Shown here one piece after another: positions 22,601 through 31,992 of a DNA stretch of 64,000 bases (position 1 is its first letter; every line of letters starts with the position of its first letter). This DNA is from Nematostella vectensis (Eukaryota > Cnidaria > Anthozoa > Actiniaria > Edwardsiidae). The notes beneath the pieces are model-generated. The model did no database searches, was not told where the DNA came from, and saw only the letters and a program-made list of their open reading frames with translations. The stretch spans positions 8,860,022-8,924,021 of the forward strand of contig NC_064045.1 in the NCBI RefSeq assembly GCF_932526225.1. The letters run 5' to 3'. A program made the translations under genes and the position numbers.

Positions 22601-24187
22601 TGTTTAAAAACCATGCGTCCATAAAAAAAACATGGAAAGTGGGGGGGGGGGGGGGGCATTAGAAGTGTGTGGGAGCATGTGACTCCCTTGCCCTTGCCCA
22701 TCCCCGTCCACCGCTCATGTATGAGCATCTATGAGGTTTTTCTCAGAACAAACCTTCAGAACGTCCAGCTCTGTCAGTGAAGCTACAGTGGAATTTGAGG
22801 ATGTGATAAGTTCCTTGATGTTGTAGTTCTCTTCTTTTCCAACGGTCTGGATGTATTGCCTGAAGGGTTTAGAATTTGTAAATTATACATATAAAATTCC
22901 AAAAAAAGTAACTTACATTTGTGTATAACATAAATGAAGTGTCAAATCAGCCAGTCTGGACCTATATCTGGATCCATTCCTGAAGCTTGTTCTTTGTCAC
23001 TCAACTAAACATCTAGTTAACACTTACCATTTCTCAGGAACAAATGGCCATGCATTCTCCTCTGCATCTCTTACAAGCTGCTTTAAACGATCAGAGAGAA
23101 GGGAGTACCAACAATTCAAGACACTAAAGGATTCCTCTTTCTCCCCTGTACTGTGATTCCCATTTTGCTGTTCACTGAGACACTTTTGGAAACACTTTGG
23201 CATGGAAACAAATGAGATTCCATTGGATTCTTCTTGTCTTAATATTGTCAGCTTTTGAAGTTGAGAAAGTCTGGCATCTAGGGACAATAGAGGCAGCGGC
23301 CTGTGGATCTTTCTCAACTGATGCAACACTTCAATGACCTTCTTATCACTAGCATGTTTAAAAAGAAACCTCAAAGATTTGGAAACAGCAGAGTTTGATA
23401 TAAAGTTATCATTGGTTATTCCCACTTCTGTCAACGTGAGCTCATTCACAATTGAATCGAATCCTCGAAAGTAAGCATTCACACAATTCCCAAATAGCTT
23501 CAAAGCTGATGGATTCCTGTTAAGCAAGCAACAAAGTTGTGATACAATTTTCTCATCGATATCAGCTGACCCAAGATTATCCTTGAGAATTCCAATAGCT
23601 ATAGCTTCCTTCATACCTTTAAGTTGAATTGGAAAAACACTTCTCAGTTCATTATGCAAATCACTTCCTTTTTTGGAGTTATGAATTATAATTTTCAAGC
23701 AAGACTCAGGTGAAATTCTTGAAACCAAGTCTGCTGTGATGTTGCCATCCAAATCAGCATCATCAACACATATGACTTTGTAATTTTTTTCCACAAATTC
23801 CCTTACACGTTCCACTTTCATCTTTTTACTCAAATGTTCCTGAAGCACATATGATGCAGTGTCTTTCTGGTTTCTCTCTCTTGCTTTCCTGCTCATCATC
23901 TTCCACAATGATGTCTCATCACAACCCTCTTGGACCACCAAGTACAAAACTTCTTCTGTATCTACAATCTTATTCTTTACCAGAAGTTGGCAAAGCCCCT
24001 CTGCAAGTGTACTACAGCCACTGCCTGGCTCACCATATATAGTGAGGTCTCGGTTTCCCTGATCAGCATCGTACCATTCAATAATGGTCGAGAAACTTTC
24101 AACATCTACATCAAGGCCCTTTATCTTTGATAAAGAATCTTGTTCAAAGTCTTTGACATCAATGCTTATTAGATCTTGCACCAGCAT
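16549..24187 (-). CDS. ALPK1: ALPK1-like alpha-kinase with N-terminal STAND NTPase
   Basis: Nine coding exons: 24187-23028, 22859-22754, 22283-22073, 21582-21371, 20972-20790, 20238-19230, 18382-18214, 17845-17721 and 16985-16549. All phases agree and give 1203 residues (human ALPK1 is about 1240). Residues 1-360 resemble a STAND NTPase. Residues about 365-720 match the helical ALPK1 sensor domain: WPFVPEKWQY at 380-389, DRFLY at 445-449, IAPQLLIRQAR at 473-483, PEPDKKG at 558-564, YTPMFF at 615-620. A Thr/Asp/Val-rich linker follows. The alpha-kinase runs from about 961 to 1203: RYVAKQY with catalytic Lys1021, FSHF at 1124, VDIQGW at 1139-1144, LTDPQIHS at 1154-1161, and the zinc motif HPECNAIC at 1185-1192. 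In mammals ALPK1 is a cytosolic ADP-heptose receptor that phosphorylates TIFA. A TIFA-like gene is its immediate 3' neighbour. The human protein, as I recall it, lacks the NTPase. Confidence 0.93.
17150..17695 (-). repeat. Tandem array of about 85 bp, seven units, dispersed family
   Basis: Units carry GTCAAGGTGGCCACGGTAGC, then a GCGCGTCGTATCAGATAGC-like stretch, then CATTCTTATTGGCTTACTTC. The array lies in the ALPK1 intron between the last two exons. Relatives in opposite orientation occur at 48310-48430, 50300-50670 and 60885-61020. Confidence 0.9.
18711..19095. mobile_element. Fold-back MITE-like element in an ALPK1 intron
   Basis: Inverted arms of about 165 bp (18711-18875 and 18930-19095) start with GACAGGGGAAAA-like and end with CTGCTCCTGTC-like sequence. 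Both arms share the TTGTAAGGTTGTGTTAGCTTA block. It sits between two copies of a flanking repeat (about 18605-18675 and 19085-19150, both with GACGTCACAGGTGACC). No coding potential. Confidence 0.85.
21060..21220 (+). repeat. TTTA/TTCC/TTCA simple repeat
   Basis: Degenerate tetranucleotide tract in the ALPK1 intron after exon 4. It accounts for two spurious Ser/Phe/Ile-rich open frames. Confidence 0.9.
21787..22028. mobile_element. Small MITE with TTAA-flanked termini
   Basis: Starts TTAAAGGGGCAGTGTCAT and ends ATGACGCTGCCCCTTTAA. That fits short inverted termini with TTAA target duplications, as in piggyBac-like MITEs. It lies in the ALPK1 intron after exon 3 and has no open frame. Confidence 0.7.
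22071..22072 (-). other. ALPK1: GC splice donor of ALPK1 exon 3
   Basis: The exon ends CTTGCAAG followed by GCAAGT. Only the GC donor keeps the frame into exon 4, giving GNLQ-D-AEKTL. The GT four bases further on would shift the frame to an early stop. The local sequence matches the known strong consensus of GC-AG introns. Confidence 0.8.
23028..24187 (-). CDS. ALPK1: ALPK1 exon 1: NB-ARC-like NTPase joined to the start of the sensor domain
   Basis: One open exon of 386 codons. The ATG at 24187 is the first in frame after a TGA at 24206-24204 and has A at -3. A splice acceptor (TTTGTCTGCAG) ends about 20 bp upstream, so the 5' UTR is spliced. P-loop-like GEPGSGCST lies at 52-60, with Cys58 in place of the Walker A Lys. 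Walker B is VICVDDAD at 138-145. LLNRNPSALKLFG at 221-233 resembles the GLPLAL motif of NB-ARC domains. Residues about 265-340 look like a winged helix. The exon ends with LVRDAEENAWPFVPEK, the beginning of the conserved ALPK1 sensor, so the fusion lies inside one exon and is not a splice-model error. NB-ARC rather than NACHT is my reading; a profile search should decide. Confidence 0.85.
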
Positions 24188-25139
24188 GGTCTTATTATTC
24201 AATGTTCAACTGCAGACAAATATTATTAACATAGTTGGATACAACTATAACAATTAATGCTAACAACTGGGGCCTTTAACACCACCATACTGACAGGGGC
24301 AGCTCCAGGGGTGGATTATGGGAAACTACCCACCCCACCTCCCCCCCCCCCTCACCCCCCCCCCCAAAAAAAAGGCTCTTTTCATGAAAGATTTCAGGTC
24401 ACATCCCTAAACCCACCTAATATAAAATTGGGATTATAACTTTAGCCTTTTTAAGCTATCTTTCAGTTGCTGTTGACTACACCTATTCTGCTAACATATG
24501 CCTTAGGGTTAAAATTTATTTTCCAGAAATCTAACAATCTAATTTTCCAAGATCAACCCTCTTAAAAAAAGAAAAAACGAAGATTTTAAACTAGCCAGGG
24601 ACATTTCTTTTATTTCTTGTCCACTTCTATGAATCGAAGTTATGCAAACCGGAAATTTTGAAAGGCGCTGGGAGCTTTCTCTAGATTATACAGACTCCAA
24701 ACCCTCTGTTAGTTTTCTAAGTGGCCGTTCTGTCTTCTGTCACGATATGCGGCGGAGCTCAGTAACTGAGAACATCCCACAATAGTGGGAAAACTACAGT
24801 AGCACAATAATCAATTCCAAAGAACACAATATAAAACGTAACTCTAAAGATGACTTCAATGATATCGAAAATAAAGAAATGGTTTGGTATTTACAGTATA
24901 AAACCACTTGTTTTGCACAAATTGACCAGCCTCAAAAGCACTTACGTCTATCAGCCCCTCGGGAACCTTAATTCCACTGAAATTGAGGTAATTTCAACGA
25001 GGTGACGATCGAAAATCGAAAGTCAAACCGATCACGGAAGTAGAAACTGCATCACGATATTTCCCGGAAGTGAAGCGTCAAGAGGCTTGGTAGCCTAGCT
25101 AATCCCAGTCCTCTATGCCGAGTGAAGCACTTGATCAAA
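24188..25139. promoter_or_regulatory. Divergent promoter region between ALPK1-like and synaptogyrin genes
   Basis: The two start codons face away from each other across 952 bp. The region must contain at least one ALPK1 5' UTR exon and the promoters. It includes C-rich and A-rich runs near 24320-24375. I see no clear TATA box or named operator. Confidence 0.5.
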
Positions 25140-28100
25140 ATGGTGGAGCTTGGCGCTGGCGGCTTCGATCCAGTTACGTTTTTCAAGCGTCCTCAAGTAA
25201 TCCTTCGGCTGATTTGCCTCGTAAGTCACATGCAGTTAGTACACATCGCTATAATGAATAATATTACTTTTGTATTTTGATGCGAAGGGTCTATACTTCC
25301 GCCTCGAAATTTGAAGTCGTGTTCGAATTCAAAATTTGAACATGTTTGGCAGACTTCTTAGAATTATCCACTACTCCATTACTCTAGTTAGTAGCATGCT
25401 TGTATCTTGAACTTTGCTTTTTGCATGTTCAGGAGGGAAAGTGTAAAGGGGAGCGCTTGGTAATGCTTACTTGTATATTCCCCGGCGTCAGTTTGGCCGT
25501 ATTTGGCCGCGTGTACATAACGATGTGCTTAGTTTAGAATACAATGTATTGGTTCTAGATGATAGTCTTCTATACATAATGGGCATAGATGATATGATCT
25601 TTTGTCTATGAAGCATAGTAGAAGAATAAAGTCATAGGTTATGTATATTTTATGAAGTAATTCAAAATCGTTTCTTCTTAGAAGCTCAGTAGCTCTTCTC
25701 AGAAGCTCAGTAGCTCTTCTCAGAAGCTCTTTTCACAAACTGAAGAAAAAAAAAGCTGTGGACTTACGAGCATACATCCTTTATAGTCTAGTATGTTGTT
25801 GTTTGAGGCTATTACCCAGGGGGTGCATGGAGTGCATTCGCACCCCCCACACACAACGGCCAAAAGTCCACTTCGGCTCGCAAAAGACATGCTTTTTGTA
25901 GACAAAACTATCTATACTATGTGTAATACGCTAAGGAATGGACTGTGCTTCCCTATTCACAGAAAAATTGGCTGAGCTAGAAAACTCCTAAACCATACCA
26001 TTTTCACACATTACCGGAGAAGAGGTGTGCAAAATGATTTTTATTAAAACATTGTATCGGGGAGCAAAGTACTAACTCACACGTTTTTGTAAGCGAGAGG
26101 ATCACACTAACAAAAGCGCCATTTTCATGATTTCACAGAAGCACGAAAATAATTTATTTCCCACAGCAAAAAAGTACTAATGACCTTCAGACCTTTGTGT
26201 CTCTCAAGAAAAACACACTAAAAGTACACAGTAATAAGTCTATCTCCAAAAATATCATTGTAGAGGAGAAATCCATCAAATTGATTGATTGATTATTCTA
26301 GACAATATTGGAAGATGTGTAAACAAACCTTCGAGCACACAGAAAATCAAATCTGAAAAAAGAATTTGAATTACTAGTTGTCGTTTCATTGTATAGATAG
26401 ATTAATTGTAGCTATAAACACAACCGTCGTTTTATTGTTATTTTGAAAGGCATTATTCCTACCTCAAAAAGAAAGTGGATTCTTTAGCTCCATCCCGCAT
26501 AAACAAAACAGTTTGCAAACAATAAAAACAGAAGAAAGGAGCTTTTATCTACAACTGCAAGACTTTTGACTATTGAACAACTTCAATTCAATCCATTAAA
26601 GGACAGTGCATAAACACCTATTTTATCAGATCAAGATGGTGCACAACACTTCTTAATTTATCAGATTAAACTCGATATAAGTGTTTTCAGACCCACATAC
26701 CTTTTATGTCACATCGACTTTCATTAAGAAGTCACCAAATAACACCAAAAAACACTCTAAGCCCAAGAAAGCCAAAGAAGCGAGGATCCATGATCCTCTC
26801 AACCTTCTCTTCACCAAACCCAACATATGAACATACTAACTGGCATGGTTTGAATTTGGTTGTCCGATTCCAGCCAAAAACATAATACACAGGGTTCCCA
26901 ACACAGATATAGGAAAAGGTGGAATGTTACGAGCCACATTTTTAGAAAAGCGCCTTTTTACATTTTTATAAGGTAAATTAAATATTAGATAAATTTATTG
27001 GGGACTCAAAAGGGAGGCATTTGTTGAATTAATGTTTGCAATGACGCATACTATTCCCCTAAAGCACCAGGAAGCCCAATACATTGAAGGATTGAAATAT
27101 ACCTTAAAAAGTTTTGTACAACAAAGATTTGCTTTTCGTGAATATTTCATGGGTAACCACTAGCGAAAGAGAATTAGATAAAAAAGGCATTTACTCTGTT
27201 ATGCCATAACTGGTAAATGAAACTTTTATGTAGCCAAACCTGATAATAAACGTCCTGTGGAGATACTGCAATAGCATACAAATCCCCTTCTGTTCTTTCA
27301 GGGATGGTCAGATTTTTATCAGAAAACTCACCCCCTCCTCTCCCCCCCCCCCCCCCCCCCCCAAGGTCCACTTTTCTGGATTTCACAACCCCCCTCCCAT
27401 TTTTGATCATAAGATACAGTATCCCTTCTGAAACATTGATCATGCTTGAGATTGATGTTGTTTATTTTAGTTGTTATTTTGTTGTTGTTGTTGATGTTTA
27501 TTTACCATGTTATTTTTTCAGCTTTTCGCCATAGTTGTCTTTGGATGCATCTCAGCTGGAAGTTACGACCCTAACGGCACCTGCCTCTTCAACGGGAAAG
27601 GCGGGGCCTGTCATTATGGCGTCGGCATTGGTGTTATTGCTTTTCTTGGGTGCATTGTGTTCATTGCCATTGATTCTCAATTTGAGACCTTTAACACACC
27701 TGATACCAAGAAGCATGTGTTGATAGCAGATTTGGGGTTCTCTGGTCTTTGGGCATTCCTCTGGTTTGTCTGCTTTTGTTACCTGGCGGACATGTGGAGA
27801 AAGACACAAGGCAGCTTTTCTACCACCCAAACAAACAACTGCCAGGCAGCTATCGCATTTTCCTTCTTTTCCGTCATAACTTGGGTAAGACAGATATCTT
27901 ATTGTTAGAAGCTACCCATAAATTCAAGCCGCATTGTCACCAGTTTACTTCCGGTCGATTACGTAACAATCTCCTATGTTTTTTAACGGAAAACGCGAAA
28001 AATATTTCAAAATATTGAAAGCAGTATGTTTATTGCAAGTTTCTTTGAGGATGTGATTGATAATTTAGAGTGGATGGCCTGTTTAATATCATGGATTTTA

Positions 28101-28749
28101 ATAGATTCGTTTGTCTTTTAATGGTTGAGGTTTAAGTCAGACCTCCGGGAGTAAACTGGTGACAATGCGGCTTCAAGCATACTGTAGACAGGGTAGCAAT
28201 TACCTTAATTATCCCAGCAAAACTGCTTGCAGTCCTCTTCAATTAATGCAAATACTAAGGGACGAACCACAATATTTGATGTTGAAGTGGCTGTGAACAA
28301 GCAAATATCTGGCAGGAACATTTGCCACATCCTTCAGGAAAAAAATAGAGCACCAAAACATTCCAGGAAAACAAAATTAACCACTCCCCCTGTCAAATAT
28401 CAAATTATCCATCCCTAAAAATCCATATATTATTTTTAAATTGAATAATTTGAGTTTTCACATGTAACAATCACACATCACATGCCAAACCTTTCACAAT
28501 CATAACCTCACACCTCTCAAAATCACATCCTACCCCTTGCAGGTTGGCTTGTCAGTGATGGCACTCTCCAGGCTGCGTCAACACATCCAAGAAGCTGCTT
28601 ATGGAGATGGGCTGTCTGGGGATAACAACCCCTATGCCCCCTTCCCACCTAACAACTCAGAACCTGTGGATCCCTACCAATCACGACCATTCTCTGAAGA
28701 GACGCAAGATGAGACAGCTGGCTCGGATTTTAAAGCACCTTCTTATTAG
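25140..28749 (+). CDS. SYNGR: Synaptogyrin-family protein
   Basis: Three coding exons, 25140-25220, 27522-27884 and 28543-28749, all phase 0, give 216 residues, close to human synaptogyrins (about 190-234). The N-terminus keeps the family pattern FDPVTFFKRPQVILR. Four membrane spans follow a MARVEL topology: the exon 1/2 junction (LFAIVVFGCIS), GVIAFLGCIVFIAID, GFSGLWAFLWFVCFCYLA, and AIAFSFFSVITW continuing into exon 3. The first luminal loop holds two Cys (GTCLF and GACHYG) as in the family. The cytoplasmic tail is Pro/Tyr-rich. Synaptogyrins are vesicle membrane proteins linked to synaptic-like microvesicles and exocytosis. I cannot assign a vertebrate paralog. The gene diverges from ALPK1 and shows no functional tie to it. 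A MITE lies in intron 2. Confidence 0.93.
27905..28185. mobile_element. MITE-like inverted repeat in synaptogyrin intron 2
   Basis: The left arm AAGCCGCATTGTCACCAGTT, continuing into TACTTCCGG, is mirrored by CCGGGAGTA and AACTGGTGACAATGCGGCTT at the right. The element is about 270 bp, non-coding, and starts about 20 bp after the exon 2 donor. Confidence 0.8.
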
Positions 28750-29794
28750 GGGCATTGAAGTGGGGTTAACCGTTTGAAGTAAGCTATATGGACTTTTTAT
28801 TAAAGGTTTCTTGTAGTTTAGTTGTTAAACTAGGTTTTTTCCATGGAATTGTTTCAAGTAATGATAAAGTGAAGCAGTGTTCAGAATTTGATAAAAAGAA
28901 ACCAAAACAGACTCACATAAACTAAATACTTGTTTTTGTTATTATAAGGTTGTGCAGTGATCGTTAATGAATGCAGCATTGTGAAAACGCTAGTGAAATA
29001 TCACTCACTGATTCAAATATTTTGTTTTATAAATGGGTGTCACCTGGACATAACAAAATTCGTTCTGCATTTTCGCACTTAAGTTATTAGCACAAAAATA
29101 TTGGTGCATTTAGTGAGGCCATTCTTACTAACCAGTACTATCATATCAGGCAACAAGTGAGGGACTGGAATCGAGGGCTTAACGACGTCACGTCTTGCCT
29201 AGAGATCTCTCGGACTTTGTTTTCATAGTACGTACATTTGAGATTAAAAATCCTTCACTTTAAAAGGCGTGATTTCTGCATTTAATCTCTAAGATTTTTG
29301 TTCGTTTCATTGAATAAGAAAATGTTTGAACAAAAATTGGATTTTAATTGTGGATTTGTATTTAGGATCGTGTTTAAAGTACCGAATATGAGAAGTATTT
29401 GTTTGTAATGTTTTTGTAGTACAAAATATCGGATCATAGCTCTACGGTTAGATAGACAATCTTTGGTTGTATGTAATATACTTTATTTCATCATAGAAAT
29501 GGGGTATAATTTTTTTTATCTTATACCATTAACTTTAAATTCTAGGCTTGAGCTGTAAATGTTTAGGTGATTAATTGAATGGAGCTTTGCATTCAGTGTA
29601 ATAAGCAAATTGATCCCGCATTTATCATGGAAATAATATACCTTGTGTGTTTTGAGAAAGGCAGCAAAATGTCCATTGTTTACAATTAAATTTGGTAGGT
29701 TACTGATATCGTTAAAGAGTAGTAGTATATATTAAGTCCTAGTGTTTAACGGCCTTTTTGTCGTATTTTTTTGTAAAATTGTGTATTTAACGGA

Positions 29795-29800
29795 AATAAA
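29795..29800 (+). terminator. Candidate poly(A) signal of synaptogyrin
   Basis: AATAAA about 1 kb past the stop codon. Its use is an inference. Confidence 0.35.
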
Positions 29801-30419
29801 TAAGTGTAAATGGGATATCTTGAGGCACTTATTTGTATGTCTTCAAGGCAAAGCGGTAATAACTAACTAAAAGTCTATCCCTTTCTTCTTTGATTCACCA
29901 CTGATTCACTGCTGAAAGGAGTGCTGGTCACGTGGAACTACCTGGTGCCTTTGTGGCCTCGGCCCTTTGGTACCATTCTCAGTAATAGATGACCTGCAGT
30001 AACTGAACACGTTATGCCAGAGAATGGCAAAAAAGTAAAATCTTTATGTGGAAATAAGCCTTTCTGACAAAGATACTTTCTTGCTGATACGTAAGCGCTA
30101 AATAACTTATTTTGGTTGTTATTTTGCCGCTAAAAGCCTGAGCGCTCGCGAGTTTTCCACCCAAAACGCCGCACGTGCAAGTCGCCCCAAATTACACTCG
30201 CAGAGAATCACTGACCCTGTAACATCCTTAGTAAATAACAGACTGTACGGAACTACTGTTATCCCCTACTTCTTTCTTTTTCTTCGTCCTCATTTTTTAT
30301 TTATCTTCTTTTCTTTTCCTTAACTCCTTTTCTACTTTACGATGTGTTATGAACTGTTATTGTTATGATGTTCCCTTTCATTTTTAGCGATTGTACACCG
30401 TGGGAATATTTGCCTTCCC

Positions 30420-31190
30420 CTTGTTTTAGTTGCTGCATACTTGGTCATGCTTTTTCCTTATTATTTATGAAATAAAATGATCATTGATCCGCTTAATCTA
30501 TACCCGCTGTAAATCAATGGAGTTTTAAACAATTACCCTGTTATTGGCAGCATGACAGCAAAGATTTCCATGTCTTTGACACAAAACTGAACGATACTTG
30601 CCTTCGTCATTATTTTTTTTCTTGTTTTATTTGCTGCGTAATTGGTCATGCTTTTTCCTTTTTGTTTATGAAATAAAATGATCATCGATCCGCTTAATCT
30701 ATACCCGCTGTAAATCAATGGAGTTTTAAACAATTACCCTGTTATTGGCAGCATGAGAGCAAAGATTTCCATGTCTTTGACACAAAACTGAACGATACTT
30801 GCCTTCGTCATTATTTTTTTTCTTGTTTTATTTGCTGCGTAATTGGTCATGCTTTTTCCTTATTGTTTATGAATTGAAATGATCATCGATCCGCTAATCT
30901 ATACCCGCTGTAAATCAATGGAGTTTTAAACAATTACCCTGTTATTGGCAGCATGAGAGCAAAGATTTGCATGTCTTTGACGCAAAACTGAACGATACTT
31001 GACTTCGTCATTATTTTTTTTCTTGTTTTATTTGCTGCGTAATTGGTCATGCTTTTTTCTTATTGTTTATGAATTGAAATGATCATCGATCCGCTTAATC
31101 TATACCCGCTGTAAATCAATGGAGTTTTAAACAATTACCCTGTTATTGGCAGCATGAGAGCAAAGATTTCCATGTCTTTGACGCAAAATG
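30420..31190. repeat. Tandem array of about 200 bp, nearly four copies
   Basis: Units carry GATCCGCTTAATCTATACCC, GGAGTTTTAAACAATTACCC and GCAAAGATTTCCATGTCTTT in a fixed order. Copies are close to identical. Confidence 0.92.
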
Positions 31191-31882
31191 GAACAAGAAA
31201 TGCTTTCGTCATTATTTTTTTTCGCAAGGTGTTAGCAGTCTATTCTAGCTTATGTGTACTATTTCATAAAGAATATGCTCCACTGAATATGTACAAAGAA
31301 AGAGAGCACTCGATTATATGTCAACCGACCAGACTGCCAAAGACCGATTGCATAGATATAGAAGTTTTTTTTTCTTTCTTTATAATGATTGCAATTATCT
31401 CTTAAAAATTATAAAAGCCCGCTATTGAAAAGGTAAATCAAATAGAGTTTAAATGGCTTGTAAGTATGAGTAACTACTAAAAATAATCCCATTTGACAAA
31501 TACAGTGTTTATTGTACAGGACTTTGAAATATTAAGATCGTGTTTTTGCTTCTGTTAATAAAATATTTTGGAAATTGTTGCCGGGAAAGGTAGGAATGAG
31601 TTTGGTTAACGCAAGCCTAATTTTTCATTTCAAGATATGAAAATATATTTGTGCCAGCTCGCAGATAACAAAAAACTTTTAAAAAGGCAGGTTATGATCT
31701 GTACTATAATACGCACTTCAGTTCGTGCTAGTATAATCTTACCTCTTCCAAGATCTTATTGAACTTCAAGTGCTATTATCATTCAAATACAATAAAATTC
31801 GAGCGTCATCAGTATCACTCTTAGGCATTAAACACATCCCGCCCCCTCCCCTGCTGGTAGCCTACATTTGCATAGCTAAGTC

Positions 31883-31976
31883 ATGGTGAACGGCAAAACA
31901 CGAAAAGAAGTTCGCACTCAAGTTTACGCGAGTATCAGAACTGACTAATAGAAAGAGACATATGCGTGCTGTTTAA
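31883..31976 (+). promoter_or_regulatory. Upstream open frames before the formin start
   Basis: If transcription starts upstream of 31880, the leader carries a 21-codon frame (31883-31948) and a 4-codon frame (31962-31976), both ending before the ATG at 31993. The transcription start is not known. Confidence 0.35.
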
Positions 31977-31992
31977 ACGAAGTCAACCTAAC

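Larger units (their letters stand above)
28750..31992. other. Synaptogyrin 3' UTR and intergenic stretch before the formin gene
   Basis: No coding exon seen. It holds a likely long synaptogyrin 3' UTR with an AATAAA at 29795-29800, a dispersed repeat at 30105-30200, a 200-bp tandem array at 30420-31190, and the formin 5' region after about 31800. Confidence 0.6.
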
